A stretch of 64,000 nucleotides of DNA from Istiophorus platypterus (lineage: Eukaryota > Chordata > Actinopteri > Istiophoriformes > Istiophoridae). Positions 48,131-61,580 of the stretch are shown here, piece after piece. The stretch covers positions 16,386,001 to 16,450,000 of the forward strand of contig CM029114.1 of assembly GCA_016859345.1 (NCBI GenBank), given 5' to 3'. The notes under the pieces are model-generated. The model was not told the DNA's origin. It made no database searches and saw nothing but the letters and a program-made list of their open reading frames with translations. The position numbers and the translations under genes were made by a program. Positions within the stretch are counted from its first letter, which is position 1, and every line of letters begins with the position of its first letter.

Positions 48131-49800
48131 AAGACTTTTAACCAGGGGTAATTTTCTGAGCCATTTCCAAGCATCTGCTTCACTTAAATCCTGACAATAT
48201 GACTGAAACGTTGTCTGACAAAATCAGTATTCTGTCGCAAGAAGACACTAATTTTTTTGGCTAGGTGCTTTTGTGAAGAAAACTAGCTAAGGGGGTGTGA
48301 AAAAATCTGTAAAGCTAGCGACTAAGGCATTGAATTTGTGACACCCCATAAATGCACACTGATAATGCAATAGAAACTGCACCACTTTATTTTCAAGAGC
48401 AAATGCCAGTAGGAAATCTCTAAAACTTGCCTGACCAACTAACGGTGTAATTTCAGCGGTTACGCAAGCTTCGGCTGACCAGTGGTATAAATTTATTACG
48501 CACTCAGTCAGTCACACAGACACGGACATTTATACTTATAGGGCTGGCCCCGCTATCCAGCCAGAAAAGTTTACTTAAAGTGTTACTAACCAAATCACAA
48601 ATGTCTTTAATATATTTCCTTTCTTGTTTTTTGGGGGTTTCTCAGAGTAGAAATAGACAGGAGACACTGGTAGAGAAAGTGATATGAACACTACCTGTTG
48701 AATTCCCACTTGCTCTACTTCTTCTGTTGCTGAACAGTTACCAGTAGGATGGCATTTAGGCTGGGGCAAGTGTTAAGGACTGCACATGGCAGGGAAGTTC
48801 AGCTATCTCAACTTTTTTGGGTTAGAGATTCTATCCCAAATCCTTTGCAAACCCAACAGGGGGATTTCTGTTTTTGTGAAGTCGTCTTACCTCCAAATGC
48901 GGCTGTGGCGATTGAATCCCAGTTTGCCCTTGATGCATTTTAGGTAAAGTCACACTTAAATTTACAACTGTCCAAGCAAGCATGGCGGTGCTAAGCGTTA
49001 AAATAGGGCCAAGGAGATTCTCCAGGCTGTCCTGTCCAGTGACAACGCTATCATCCTGACAGTGTTGCTGTGTCTAATAGAGATCTCTTTGAGGGGGGAG
49101 GGGTTCCTCTCCTCGTTGCTGGGTTTACTACAGCCACAGTTGCAGCTCCAGCAGATCATCAGGGTGCCTGTCAGGGACTGGCACTGAGGGTGTCATCATG
49201 ATAAGAATTACCTCCTTCAGGGGAACAGCTGCCAAGGTTGTGATAACTTAGAGTTCTATTACAGGTGGAAAAGGGATCCCTCCTTATGCATCTCTTTTAC
49301 AGAGGAGCCTTTCGAAGAAATAAAAAAAGCCTTTTTACCTGAGTTATGTTATACTGTCTGTATAGGTACAGTCACATATGTATGTACATTTTGGCATTTA
49401 AATGAATGTTTTAAGTTAGGTTCAGCAGCATTAAGTGGTGCATGCATGTGTGTGTCTTTGTGTTTGTCTGTGGCATTTTAAAGAGACAGTTGTGTGCTTT
49501 GTCTGATGTTATGATATTTTCTGTCCCCAAAAATGAAGTTAGGGTCTACAGTTCCTTTCATTATCTTAAGTGTCACCATATATCTCATTATTTTGAAATC
49601 TTCCTTTAGAACTTCTGCAAGAACTGTGAGTTGTAAAGATATTGGCTATGAGACTCTGCTCTGATTTAATCGCTCAGAGAGGGAAGGAAGAAGTGGCAAA
49701 CAGACTCACTTCCTCTGGTCCATGAGCTAACTTTTCTTTGAAACTTTCTGAAGACTCGGATCACTTTCTGCTTTTGTATTCAAACTCTTTTTCTTGGATT

Positions 49801-49970
49801 TAGAGGAATAAATTGACATTTTAGGAAATACCCTAATTTACTTTGTAACAGAGAGTTAGATGAGGACATCGGAGCCCTTCTCAAATCTGTCTGTTAAATA
49901 TAAAGCTGCAGCCTTGGGAAACAATTGCTAATAACACATTATACCTTGTTCGTTTAATCTGTGCCAAAGG
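49801..49970 (+). repeat. Dispersed percomorph repeat fragment
   Basis: The order GACATTTTAGGAAATAC, GAGAGTTAGATGAGGACATC, TCTGTCTGTTAAATATAAAG and CTTGTTCGTTTAATCTGTGC follows a repeat that I recall as widespread in percomorph genomes. The copy lacks the central part. It supports a percomorph source. Confidence 0.6.
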
Positions 49971-50621
49971 TGACATCCAGTTATAGTTTAGGGGTTATGT
50001 GCCTATTTATTTCCTGGCGGGGCTCAGAGACTTCATTGAGTCCGGTCACTGTGAGGTTGCCAGGCAGTGTTTTTACACTCCCTTCTTTTCTCACCTTATA
50101 AGGAAAGGCTAGTTGTTCATAGAGAGAGCAGAGTCTGTTTCTTGCTCCCCAAACTCTGGGGATTATGGGAATAGGATTATGAAGTAGAGAGTGAGACAGC
50201 AGACCAGCTGACCTCCTGATCGTTGCCAGTTATTTAAAGATCCTGCTTGCAAAATTGCCCCAAAACAGCCCAGGAAGTGAAATGTCAGTGGTGACAGACG
50301 GCACCTGTCCCTTGTACTATTATAAGATGTCCTTTTGCCACCAACGGCTAGATCCTTTTGGAAAGGGAACGGGTTCTCGTTGAAGACTGACAGACAGTTT
50401 GAAGTGTCCCCCCCAATCCAGATGGCAACCTTTAAAATGCATCTGCTCTCACATCCCCACTAGCTCCCCCTCTTTTTTTTTTCCTTTTCTTCTTGAGATT
50501 TGAGGAAATTAAGCCCCCCCCCCCAGCCTCTGGTCCATTTGCCAGCTATTAGAGATCATAAATCTCTACGGTGAATGGAACTGCTGCCGTCACAGGCACA
50601 GGGTTTTGATGGGGTTTTTTT

Positions 50622-50636
50622 TGGGGGGGGGGCTGT
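50622..50636. repeat. G homopolymer following T-run
   Basis: A T-run directly followed by about nine G. Similar C or G runs occur at about 50514-50524, 51321-51330 and 62528-62538, scattered through the intron. Confidence 0.7.
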
Positions 50637-53600
50637 TGCAGTTGACCTCAGGGCAAGCCTGCAGCAGAGGAAGGGACTGAATGGGAGCGAAAGACAGCCC
50701 CTGGCACGGCTCGTTACACAAATGTTTCTCCCTCTTTTTGTTCCCCTTCTTATTCTTTGAGGAGCTGTTGAAAGTGTGCAGCATTGAAGAGATGTTTGAT
50801 AGAGGGTCTGGCCCGGCGGTAATGAGGGGTTCTCACCTTGTTGTAAATGGGATGTTTGGGGGGAAAAGGTCACCAATCTCTGTCTTTGTCCCTGTCTGAC
50901 CTGCCAGTGTCCTATCCATGAGTGACACGGATACCCAAACAGAGCTTTTTGTGAGTATCTGTGTGTTTGCAAGGATTTTTGACGTTTGTATGTCTCTTGG
51001 CAAAGGGGCTCATGCTTGTGTCTCAGTGAGAATGACATTCATAGCTGCATTGGTTTAAGCTTTTCATTCCTGGTGGGTGTTTGTGTGTCTCGGATTTGAT
51101 TCTTATTTGTGTCTTGCTGTGTGTGGGTTTGTTTGGGTGTTTCATTGTGTCTTCATACATGCTTCTCTCCAGTGTGAATGCTTTCACGAGCAGTGACAGG
51201 GGGTAAAGTGTTTATTTGAACACTTTCTAGAGAGCCTGCTGAGGGCCGTTCAGCTGTCTGCTGCCATCCCCTCTGTGTCTGGAGAAACCCTGAGGGCAGT
51301 ACAGCTCTCTTTCATTTAGCACCCCCCCCCCTTGAATTATCAACCAGTCTGTCTTGCTCCATCTTTCTTTCTGTCACCCAACATCAAACCATGTCCAGAT
51401 GATTTTTGAAAACGCCTCTGTCTCTCCATATTGCCACTCTATGTTGTCAGTTGTAGTGTCTAAGGAGAAAACTTAATGTATTTGTACTTCCACAAACATA
51501 TAGTAGCAGACATAAAGAATTTAAATATATCAAACAGTGGCACTGAAACCAAAATTAATGACTACAGAGAAAGTCAAAGGCGACAGATCACAGCTTTCCC
51601 CCACTAAGTGTAAGGATGTATTAAACACAAGCTGGGGCATCCACATAATGGAATAAAATGCATAACTTAATGTTTAATAAAGACTTTATTGCAGAACAGG
51701 GACACAGTCAATAAAAAAGCCTTTGAACTCATTCAGGCAGTCAGTAATAATGTCACTCACACACTCTTTTGCTCTCTCTCTTTGTGGCACCCTGTACAAT
51801 TTTTACATATAACCTCAAGAAAATGGTGCAGGAAAATCAACACACATTTGCCATATCATTCGACCATTCATTCGTGCTAGGATCTGGGTCTGCAGCTGCT
51901 GTTAAATAAACATTCCATCCAATTTTGAGGAATCTCAGAATTGCATCAGACCTAGTAAAGCTAGTAGTAAAAGCGGGACATTGTTGCAGGGTTAGAGTAC
52001 TCCTATAGTAACAGTCAACTTTGACTTATAAAAATTATGTTTACATACATTTAAACAGCAGCAAAGATGTTTTGCAGTAAATGTAATTGTGACTTGATTG
52101 TGTTTTCTATAATCACTGTGCGGTTATGACATTAACATTGATATCTGGCAAGCCGCACACACATCGATAATTAATGTATCAGTAAATGTTCACAGATAAC
52201 GTATTTCAATTTTGCCATAATCTGATCTCGCAGAACAATATCCATTTGTAGTGACTACATTATTTTTGTGATTATGTTTAGACACTCATAGCACCTTTTT
52301 AACTTTTGGCAAAGACCATGGTCTGGTTTAATCCAGACAGAAGTTCCTACTGACTTCAGACACAACATGTTTATTTACACTTAATCAACAACGCACTCTT
52401 TAGTAAACTGTAGGGAAAGGCTTCGTTTAAATATAAATAAACATTCATTTTCTGATCTGTCAGATGATGCCTAAATATAACCGCAGACGGTTTAGCTTCC
52501 ATGGAGCAAGCTTCAGCAGACAAGCAGCACTGCAGGACTTTGAGGTACTAGCATCCAGATGATGGAAAATCTTCCTTTGCTTGATATTGCAATATCTGTC
52601 AAAGAAAAGCCCTGTTTATATAATGACTGCATGTTGTCTCCTAGAGAACTAAGTGCCACTCTGTCAAGGATCACATTAACTCTGCAGGGGAATATGGTTA
52701 TAAACTTTAGGGACCAAGTTTTTAGAGGGGAAAGTGCCTTTGTGCAACAGCATTTCAATGAAGCGTGTGTGTGTTAATGAATCCCTATGGCTGAGGCAGA
52801 GATATAGAACAGCAACTGTGAGTGCATGTGCAGTCCTCTCGTGTGGTGCTGGGTAATAGATCTCCGTGGCTGTCTGTGGGGCAGGCTGCTGTGATATGGT
52901 TGGAATTATAGAGATGTTGAAGCGACAGAGACAGAACGCTCTGCTGGTTGATAAACCTATTGATATCGTGTTGCCTAGAAACATTTAATTTGGATTAAGC
53001 TTTTCCAAGGTTCGTGTCTTTATGGATACATAGACGAGAGTTTTCTCCGATTCCTTTAGAGGAGAGTGTGCTTAAGGCAGAGTGCCCATACATTTTTTTT
53101 TTTTCATCCAAACCTTAATTAGTCAAGCAAGATGAAGAGGATGGCAGTATTGTTCACAAGAATGGGAGGGCTGGCTGCAAGGAAAAGAAAGGTTGCATAT
53201 ATCACATCTTCAGCAGAAACTAATGTTACGTTAGGTTTGCAAAGATCCTCCGAGCACAAGTAGTACAGCATTATCAGCTCTCCAGGTGCCAATCAACCTT
53301 ATGTTTCAATGACAAAAAAGAGGAGGGCACTTAAATTAAAGTAGAGCTCACGTAGTTAAAAAGCTGATTTACTATCACCTAAAGCTAATGAGAGAATGAG
53401 GCGCCGATCATCATCTTAGATAGATTGTTGGACTAAAATGATGACATTGAGATTTACTTTTCTGATATCTGGCAGGTTTCCTTTATACAGTCCGAAAAGT
53501 GGATTTTTGTACAAATGCCATTGTAGCTTGAAGGATTGACCTTAGTAAAATCGCTCTGTTCAGTTCCTCCTTCATTCTCAGGAACATGAAGAATGCCTAA

Positions 53601-56600
53601 TGCTCAAGGTCACATGGGGAAACGTAGACGGAAAACAGTTGTTACTAAAGGTGACGCAGCTCCTGAGTTTTGTGTGTAATTTGCCGGTGGAATTAAGGTT
53701 TGCAGTTAATACTAAAGCTTCATCAGTCTTACAACTTTGCATGCGTCCTTGTGTGTCTGTATCCACATGTGTCATATCTATGTGTTGCTGTCAAGCACAG
53801 TGAGGGGATCAGATGTCTAAGGGTTTAATGTAATACCTCAGTGTCTGACATATCAATCCCCATCTATGTGTGTTTGTGTATGCGTGCACATGCACATGTA
53901 CCCACTGAAGACATCTTCACACCGACCAACGTTGCCTGGTTACAGGCCAGTTGGCAAGGAAACAGTGATGGCCCATGCTAATTTGTGATGGCCTCAGACG
54001 ACTATTTGTGTAAGGGGCTGCGTATGTATGTGAGAGGAATGAGGGCTTCTGAGCTGGCGAGCAACAAAGGTGACCCAGAGTTCTGTTGATTAGCTCAGAC
54101 GGAGACAACCTTGGACATCCCTGCAGCCACCATGAAAGACACCTCTGTGTGATAGGTTACCCATTCAGGACTATCTGAAATCCATGTCAGTTATATTTAC
54201 CGAGTGAGTAAAACAGGTGACTTGACCAGAAAATGTTATTTTTAAACCAAAGTGGTCCAAAATCTGTTCATTGCCGGGACCTATCCAATATTCTAGCAAA
54301 AATGATTTGAATATTTTTGTATTTCTATCATGCAATTCTTGCCTTCAAATCTGAGAATAAAATGATTTTGTTCAGGACTGCAGTACTTGTAGGACGTGCA
54401 TTTTTTCCTTCAGTCCTCCATTGGAGGAAGACTTAAAAAGAACACTAAAACTGTTTTGCATTTAGAAAAGAATAACAGTATAACCGATGCATATTTTCAA
54501 GATTAATTTAGTCCCTTAATGTGTACTGTGTGTTGTCAGTTATCTGTTTTATGTTGTGGAAGATAGAAAGAATGAGAGAGGGGTTGCAGAGAGAGAGAGA
54601 GTGCATTAGACCACATGGTAGAGAAAGCAATTACCTGCGGAAGACAACGTGCATTTCCCATCACAGAATACAGGAGAGCAGTGGAGAGAGGAATGAAATG
54701 AAAGAAGACAGAATAGGATGGGATAGAAAGGGAAAAAGAGGAAAGGGAAGTAGAAATAAAGAAGAGAGAGGAGCTACTGTGGCCAGTCAGTTCTGTCTGT
54801 GCCTGCTGATAAGACTATTCTGAGTGAGTATAGTTCCACAAGTAACGCCATGTGCTTGAAATTTAAATTCTTTTAGCCTGATACTGGGACTTTGACTTGG
54901 TATCATTTGCAGGGAGAAGTGATGTGTCTAGGTTGGAACAGGGCTTTAGCCTTACTGCAAAAGGGAGGTGGGTTTGTTTTTCTTTTCTTCCTGGTGAGAG
55001 TTATTTTTCATGTATTTCAAGCCACGTTTAACCCTTTAACACCACCCTCCCTTTTGATTGGTGGTCCATCTGCTGTAAATGAAGGCGTGACACCAGGTGG
55101 AAAAGCAGTGTCTGACTTTCCTCTTAGGTTGAACTTTTTACCTCAGCTCTTTCACTTCAGACCAGACTCAGTATCACTGACTCCTTAGGATTCATTACAT
55201 TTCAGGACTGTCAGGTTACTTTGAAAAATGCGAGACACCATATTTACGGATATCAATTGTATGCTTGGACCTGCACAAGATGTCTTGATGACTGTAGGCA
55301 GCCAAAAGGATAAGCTGATGCTTCAGCACAAGTCTGTCTTCTTTAGACCTTCAAGACTAATACAAATTGCATCCTATATAAAGTTTCCAGGGCACATGGA
55401 TGTGCAAGGCAGTCCACATAAAAAAGACATTTACTATGAAAAAAACTTTAAAGAATTCTATATAGCATGTAGCAAACAGTGTGTACATCCTTCAAACAGA
55501 CATACATATATAGTGAATAGTAAATAGTAATTTCCCTGAGAGAAATCAACAGAGACTAGTTTGCATATCTGGGTTCCCTGGGAGCTTAATATAACCTACA
55601 TAACCGTCAAATGTGCCCCTGCCTCTATGTAAGTTTTTAAACTTGTTCACTTGTTTATATTACAGGGTCATATACAAGTAACCATTCATAGCACTCAGAG
55701 CCTGTTTAAGTTAGATATTAGTATCAGTTATCTAGTTCATTCAATTATCCAAACAGGCCTGGGTAACACCTCTGCTCAAGCCTTCACTCAACCCTACCCA
55801 AGTTGAGTTTAGTTACTTCCATTCTTATATAAGACCATCAAAAGGGACACATAGTGCTAGTGTATCCTGAGTGGAACGGTGGTTGTTAAGATGTAAATGA
55901 AGATCATAATAAAAAAAATATATTTGACCAATTAGGGACAATGATTAAGTTTAGAATAAACTAACTTTATGAAGCTTATGATACTAAATCAATGCTGAGA
56001 ACGTGTCCCAGGGGTCTGTATTGAAATTTGTGTTCATCTTTATGACTATAGTGTGGTGTTATTGCACTGTCTTTTTGTGTTATAAAGAACGCCTAGTATT
56101 TTGCCACGTCCCCTCTTTTCCTTTCCAGTCTTTTTATTCCAAACTTCACAGGCATCACCTGTTAGTGATTAATCCTTATCTTTATTCTCTCTTGTTGTTC
56201 ATGCGCCTCTTCCACTTCAAAGCAGTGGCCTACAGTGTCCTACAGTAATCATCTCCTTGCACAATAAGCCAGGGAAATAACAAGTTTGAGTGTGCAGCCT
56301 GTGCAACACTTGCCCCCTCAGTCTTTCACTGGAGTTTCCCGGGGGAAAATGTTGCTCGTATTCAAAGATGAGTAATGAGGGAAAGAAAGGAGAGTGGGTG
56401 AGACATTTTTGAGGTGCTGCTGTTTAATGAAAGTGGGTCACAACAGAGTGCTGTGCTGGGACAAACGACGTCCTTTCTGAGCTTGTTGATCTTGCTGATG
56501 TATGCTATGTCAGATTGCTGCTTAATTGACTCAGTTTGTGCCCAGCTGGAGGTTATCCTATCAAAGGCAGTAATTTTGCCAGTAATGATTAACAATGATT

Positions 56601-58340
56601 TTCAATCCTTTACCCAGGTTTTTTTTCTGTCATGCTATTCACTCCTTGTTTTCTGCGATGTCCACCACTTTTCCTCTTTCTCCCTCCAGTCCTGTTTCTC
56701 TGTCCTTATTTGTGGCCTTGGCCTTAGCTTTGAGTCTAGGTGTTGTTTATGGTTGCATTAACAGGCATTGCTGTGGCATTTTGGGGGGCTATTAGAAGTC
56801 TTGCTGAGGCATTAGTCATGTCTCTGAAGTTTGACGTGGGCAGAGCACTGGCTGGGGGTCGTGACATGCATGGCAAGCTGGTCTTTAGGAGCATCAGACA
56901 GCTGACCTTTTCCCGCAGATCCTTCGTGTCGAAAGAGGTGATGTCTGGATAATTAATGGTGTGAAACTGCAGTGGCTCATCACATCCCTCCCTTTTGCAT
57001 CCCGCCCCACTCTGCTGTTGCTGTGTCACTCAACTGTCAAGTGGCACCGGGGGGGATCTGACTGGGAGGAGCAGGGAGATATTGGATCTGCCCATCTGTG
57101 TCCATCCCAGGTGGGAATGTGTTCCCAGCTGAATGCGCACCGAGTACAATTTCAACACTTTGATGATAATGAAATTGAAAATAGGAATGAGGATCTGAGT
57201 GACAATTGGACTGAAGAGGGTCATCTAAGTGCAGTGTCATACAAGTCATATTGTCACTTTTCATCTGTGCAGAGAAAAGCTTTTGCTTTATGTGATTTAA
57301 AAGAAGACAAACATGCATGTACACACGGTATAATTAGAATAACAATTTCCCTCTTGACTTTGTATAGTTAAATGCCGCAACATTCCTGCATCTTCTCCTT
57401 CTCCCTCTCTGAACAGTACGGCCCTTTGTCTTGATAAATGAATTCTCTCTCTGTCAGAGACTGACGAAACAACCCCACTGGCTGCTGACTAGAACCCTGT
57501 CAACATCAGAGAATGGCCGAGCAGGGAGATGTAAGGTCAGACAGACTGCGGTAGAGATTAGACCTGCTCATGTCAGATTGACCTCTGAGAGCATGGCACT
57601 TTACTCTGACCAACTGCACTGACCGCTGTGTTGGCCTGTGTTTTCATTTGTGCGTCTGTTGGTGTGTGTGTAAGGCTTCACATCTCTTTTAGTTGATATA
57701 AATGAAAAAAGTTATCTTTTTTCTAATTTAAGCAGAATGTCCATCTGAGGGCTAAACATTGGGCAAATAAATCTGAAAATATTACATCTGAAAATGAGAT
57801 TTTTAAAAAATGACATTTATAGGTTTTTCAAAGATCTCCCTTCATGTTGAAATGCCAGGTTAAACCTTTGCTGATGTTGACTTATTTTATGTTTGAATAT
57901 ACTGTACCTGATTAAGCAATGGAGTTTGACATTTTTCTTTTTCTGTTTACATCTGAATGAGTATAAGCTTGATTACACCCAAAAAAAGGGGCAAAAAGCA
58001 ATTCCTGCGCTACGGCAGTTCTCAGATTTATCCATTGGAGAGCATCTGGAAAAATTATTTTTGGGAGTAAACAGGACCAAACAAGAGTCTCTACCACCAT
58101 TCTAGCAGCTTTGTGACATTGTGCGTTGGCACAGTCCTGTTTGGACCTAAATGCCAACATCCTTATGACAGTTTGAACATGATGATTATAAGCAGGTAAA
58201 ATACCATATTCATCATCCTAGTTTCCTGTGGTAGCATGTTAAAGTTTGCTTATTGGCACTCAACACAAAGTACACTTGAGGGTGGTGGAAATGTCATTAA
58301 AATGTTGCAGGTGTTTGGTCATAAGTATGAGACACACTGA

Positions 58341-58740
58341 ACTTTTGACAAATGCTATTACAATTCGTCTTTAGGGGGGCAGAGATGTCTGAACCAGATT
58401 TCATGTCAGTCCATCCAGTAGGTGTAGATACATTTTAGAGAAATTGTAGAGAAAAATGTCAGCCTCCTAGTGGCAATAAAAGAAAAGTCGTAAAATCACG
58501 AAAGTCAGTATGATAAATTTTCTTGGAACCACAAATGACCAAGTTTTGTGCCAATCCATCTATTAAATAGAGTTTATTATATAAATAAATAAAAGTTTGT
58601 CATACTGATGGTGCAAGATTAAAAATACATTAGGATTCCCCCTTTGGGCAACATGGATATCTGTATCAAATTTCATGGTTATCCATTAGATAGTGGACTA
58701 ACTGAAAAAAAAGCCTTTTTGCTGTGGATAGAAGGCTAAA
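58341..58740 (+). repeat. Internally repetitive dispersed fish repeat (three diverged units)
   Basis: Three related units occur: about 58375-58430, 58526-58575 and 58646-58700. Each carries a variant of ATTTCATGnnnATCCATnnAnTAG; the middle one reads TTTTGTGCCAATCCATC. CTCCTAGTGGC lies between the first two. The motif set recalls a common percomorph interspersed repeat in which this phrase recurs. Confidence 0.55.
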
Positions 58741-59088
58741 TGGACGGGAAAAGATGCATTATCAACCCTCCCCCCTCAGACACACACAACACACATTATT
58801 CACAGACATGAGGGTCTTCATCCATGACCGTGATGTCTGATTGCCCCACAGTCTTGACTATAGTCTTCTGGGTGATGTCAGCTGTCATTCTGAGTGTTTG
58901 ACTTTTAACCTCTCCATCACTGCAGCCTGCTGAAAAGCTGTCAGCTCCACTCAACCTGAACTAGTCTCCTAAATGAGACCAAGTCTGGGCTGTTGATAAG
59001 CCCCAAAACCACAGAGTGTCTTCAAGCTTACAGTGGCCAATACGACTGATAATGCACTCTTTTAGCTGTGTCACATTTTGTGACAAAA

Positions 59089-59150
59089 GAGAGAGAGAGA
59101 GAGAGACCGAGACAGCGAGGGAGAAAGAGAGAGAGAGAGAGAGAGAGAGA
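59089..59150. repeat. (GA)n microsatellite, interrupted
   Basis: GA-rich tract of about 60 bases with a few interruptions, followed by a TG run. Confidence 0.9.
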
Positions 59151-59174
59151 ATGTGTTTATGTGTTGAGAGTGTG

Positions 59175-59179
<5 letters not shown>

Positions 59180-59205
<26 letters not shown>

Positions 59206-59206
59206 A
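59180..59206. repeat. (TG)n microsatellite
   Basis: TG run of about 13 copies just downstream of the GA tract. Confidence 0.9.
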
Positions 59207-59394
59207 TTGTTTGAGGGAGAATGAGACAGAGATAGAGACAAGAAACATATCACACAGGAAAAACCCCTCGGTGTCAAGGACACGGTCTGAAAAGCCTGAT
59301 TAACAAGAGAAGGTGATTGCGTTTCAGTGTGTTTCCATTGTACCTGCTATGTCGGAGCGTGTGTAAGTGTGTGTGAGTAATGGCCAGTGAATGA

Positions 59395-59510
59395 GATGCC
59401 CCTGGTCTTGCGTATCCTCCCTGGTGCTTCAGTGTAATTAGCGGAGAGACTAATGAGCTTTTCCCACTCTAACACGGCTGGGTTTTTATTAGAACTGCTA
59501 ATTGCTCCAT
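59395..59510. promoter_or_regulatory. Candidate conserved enhancer with clustered homeodomain cores
   Basis: Four TAAT-type cores lie within 70 bases: GTAATTAGC (from 59434), CTAATGAGC (from 59450), TTATTAGAAC (from 59487) and CTAATTGCTCC (from 59498). The stretch has balanced composition and lacks the simple repeats around it. It is judged from texture only. Confidence 0.3.
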
Positions 59511-59836
59511 ATGAAGGGAATACTCAGACTTTTTAACTAGGTATGGGGCTCCTGTGTGTGATAATGTACGTCTGTGTATAAATGCCTAATGTCAATGTGG
59601 CCTCTCTGTTTCTGACATCCACAAACCCATTATTATAGAAAACATGGAGAAGTGATCACTTGTACTTATACAGGAATATGCACATATAATTGTGCAAATG
59701 TGTATCTGTTATATATCTGTATGTGTGTTTTGCCCTTTTCATGTGCACTGCATGTATGTGTGTAACCCACAATGCTGTCAGATTGAATTTTGTTTCCCAT
59801 TTGGGTCGAGACAGATTTGCTTCAAGTCACGAACTG

Positions 59837-59853
59837 CCCCCCCCCCCCCCCCC
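59837..59853. repeat. C17 homopolymer
   Basis: Seventeen consecutive C on the + strand. Confidence 0.95.
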
Positions 59854-61471
59854 GCTTTGTTACAAATTTGTGAGGCCCTACAAAGCTCAGCCAGTCCGAG
59901 ACAGGGGGCTGGGACCGAATGCTCATTCAGGAATCCCTCTTTGTTGATAATCATGTTTTAAAACTGCAGGACAAAGTAATACAAGCAGCAAAGAAGGACA
60001 GCTGCTGCTTACTTGAAGTAAAGGGAAAACAGTGATCGAGTAATAACAGCGCAGTCACCCACTTGCTCATCAGAAGACATTCATTCCTTTATTAAAATGC
60101 TGGACTGTATTATGTACAACATGCATTTTGTAGGTATGATAAAATATTAAAGAAGCCTAATTTGCCTAATTAGTCAAGAGCAGATGAAATGTGAGCATGT
60201 GTGTAAGTGTGTGACTCCACTTGTCCTCCTACATAGAAAGGATCTTGTAGCTCCTCAATAATCAGTTTTGATTGATTAATTAGTTAACCAGCATGCTCCT
60301 ACTTGCCTGCCAGTGTTTTACTTCCCTGCCCTAACCAAGCCACCAAAGCACCATTTGGTAAGATTCTGTTTTCTCTAGGGGAGGTTGGTTAATTTTAGTT
60401 TTTCATGTGCTAATCAGTGATTTTGATCCCATCTGGAATCCATGTATAATTTTCACTAATTACAGTTTTAATTTCAGTCACAAATACCTGTTGGTATTAT
60501 TCCCACATGTTGGTCCTGCCAAAATGTAGTCTTATCGGCATACAGTTTGCATTTTGAAGGGCATCTTTGAGTTTTGAACACCGAGAGCCTACAGTCCAGT
60601 CTGGGAACCCTTATGACTAACAGGGAAAAAGGAAAGCCATTAAGAGAGTGAGACCCTGCCAGCTCATTAAATGGGCTGTTAAAATGTCAGCGACAGGTAA
60701 TGAGTCTGTCTTGGCTTGTCTGCCGTTAGACCATATAACTAGATTTAAGTGTAGTGGAACAGACAATCACTTCACACAGTAGTAGCCCTTTAGATCAGAT
60801 GCTTGCTATTGTACAGGAAAGAAATGACAGAAAAAAAAGGTTAGTATACAAGCTCAAGCCTTCATTATCTTAACTGTACAAGGATTTTTTTTTAGAATAT
60901 ATATCAGTGTCTAATAACTCGTTATGTCTGCAGGTCAACAGATCAAGGTAGAGGCTGTTTATTACTGCACAGTCCTTATAATAGCAACAACTCAGTATTG
61001 TGCAATGTCTGACTCTGTGGGGGGTCGGTAAGAAATTATGCTGCAGGATAGGCTTTATGCTAACTGGATTTTGCCATACCAGTTATTTAACTAGAAGAGA
61101 GCATTAATAACATATAGAGATCCAATAATACAGTAATACATTTTCCTTTCCATAATACCAAAAATAATAGGATATAGCATATTTGAGATGAGCTTAGCTT
61201 TGCAGAATAAGACTTTTATGTTTACTTTGTTATTTGGTAACATTAACAAAGTGAAACATTTAGTCTATACACGTATAATGTATAAACTGTCTGTATACAC
61301 AGTAACACAGAAAAGCATTCGTGGTCAGACAGATTGAGTTTGCATTCTTCTCTGATCCTTGTTAATATCAAACAGTGCTGCCAAAAATAAGTCTCCTGCA
61401 TTGTAAAGGCAATGTTTATTTTAGGTGCTCTCTCCTCACAGCCATCTATAATATTTGCTTGCACAAATATG

Positions 61472-61580
<109 letters not shown>

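Noticed and set aside
50556..51038. 160-codon minus-strand frame
   Set aside because: It crosses a G/C homopolymer, has no recognisable domain and no splice partners.
54892..55527. Two frames of 98-99 codons on +
   Set aside because: Composition and lack of motifs fit chance; neither has a promoter or splice context.
56736..57371. Overlapping frames on both strands with low stop density
   Set aside because: No family match and both strands open; could be a conserved non-coding stretch but nothing specific supports it.
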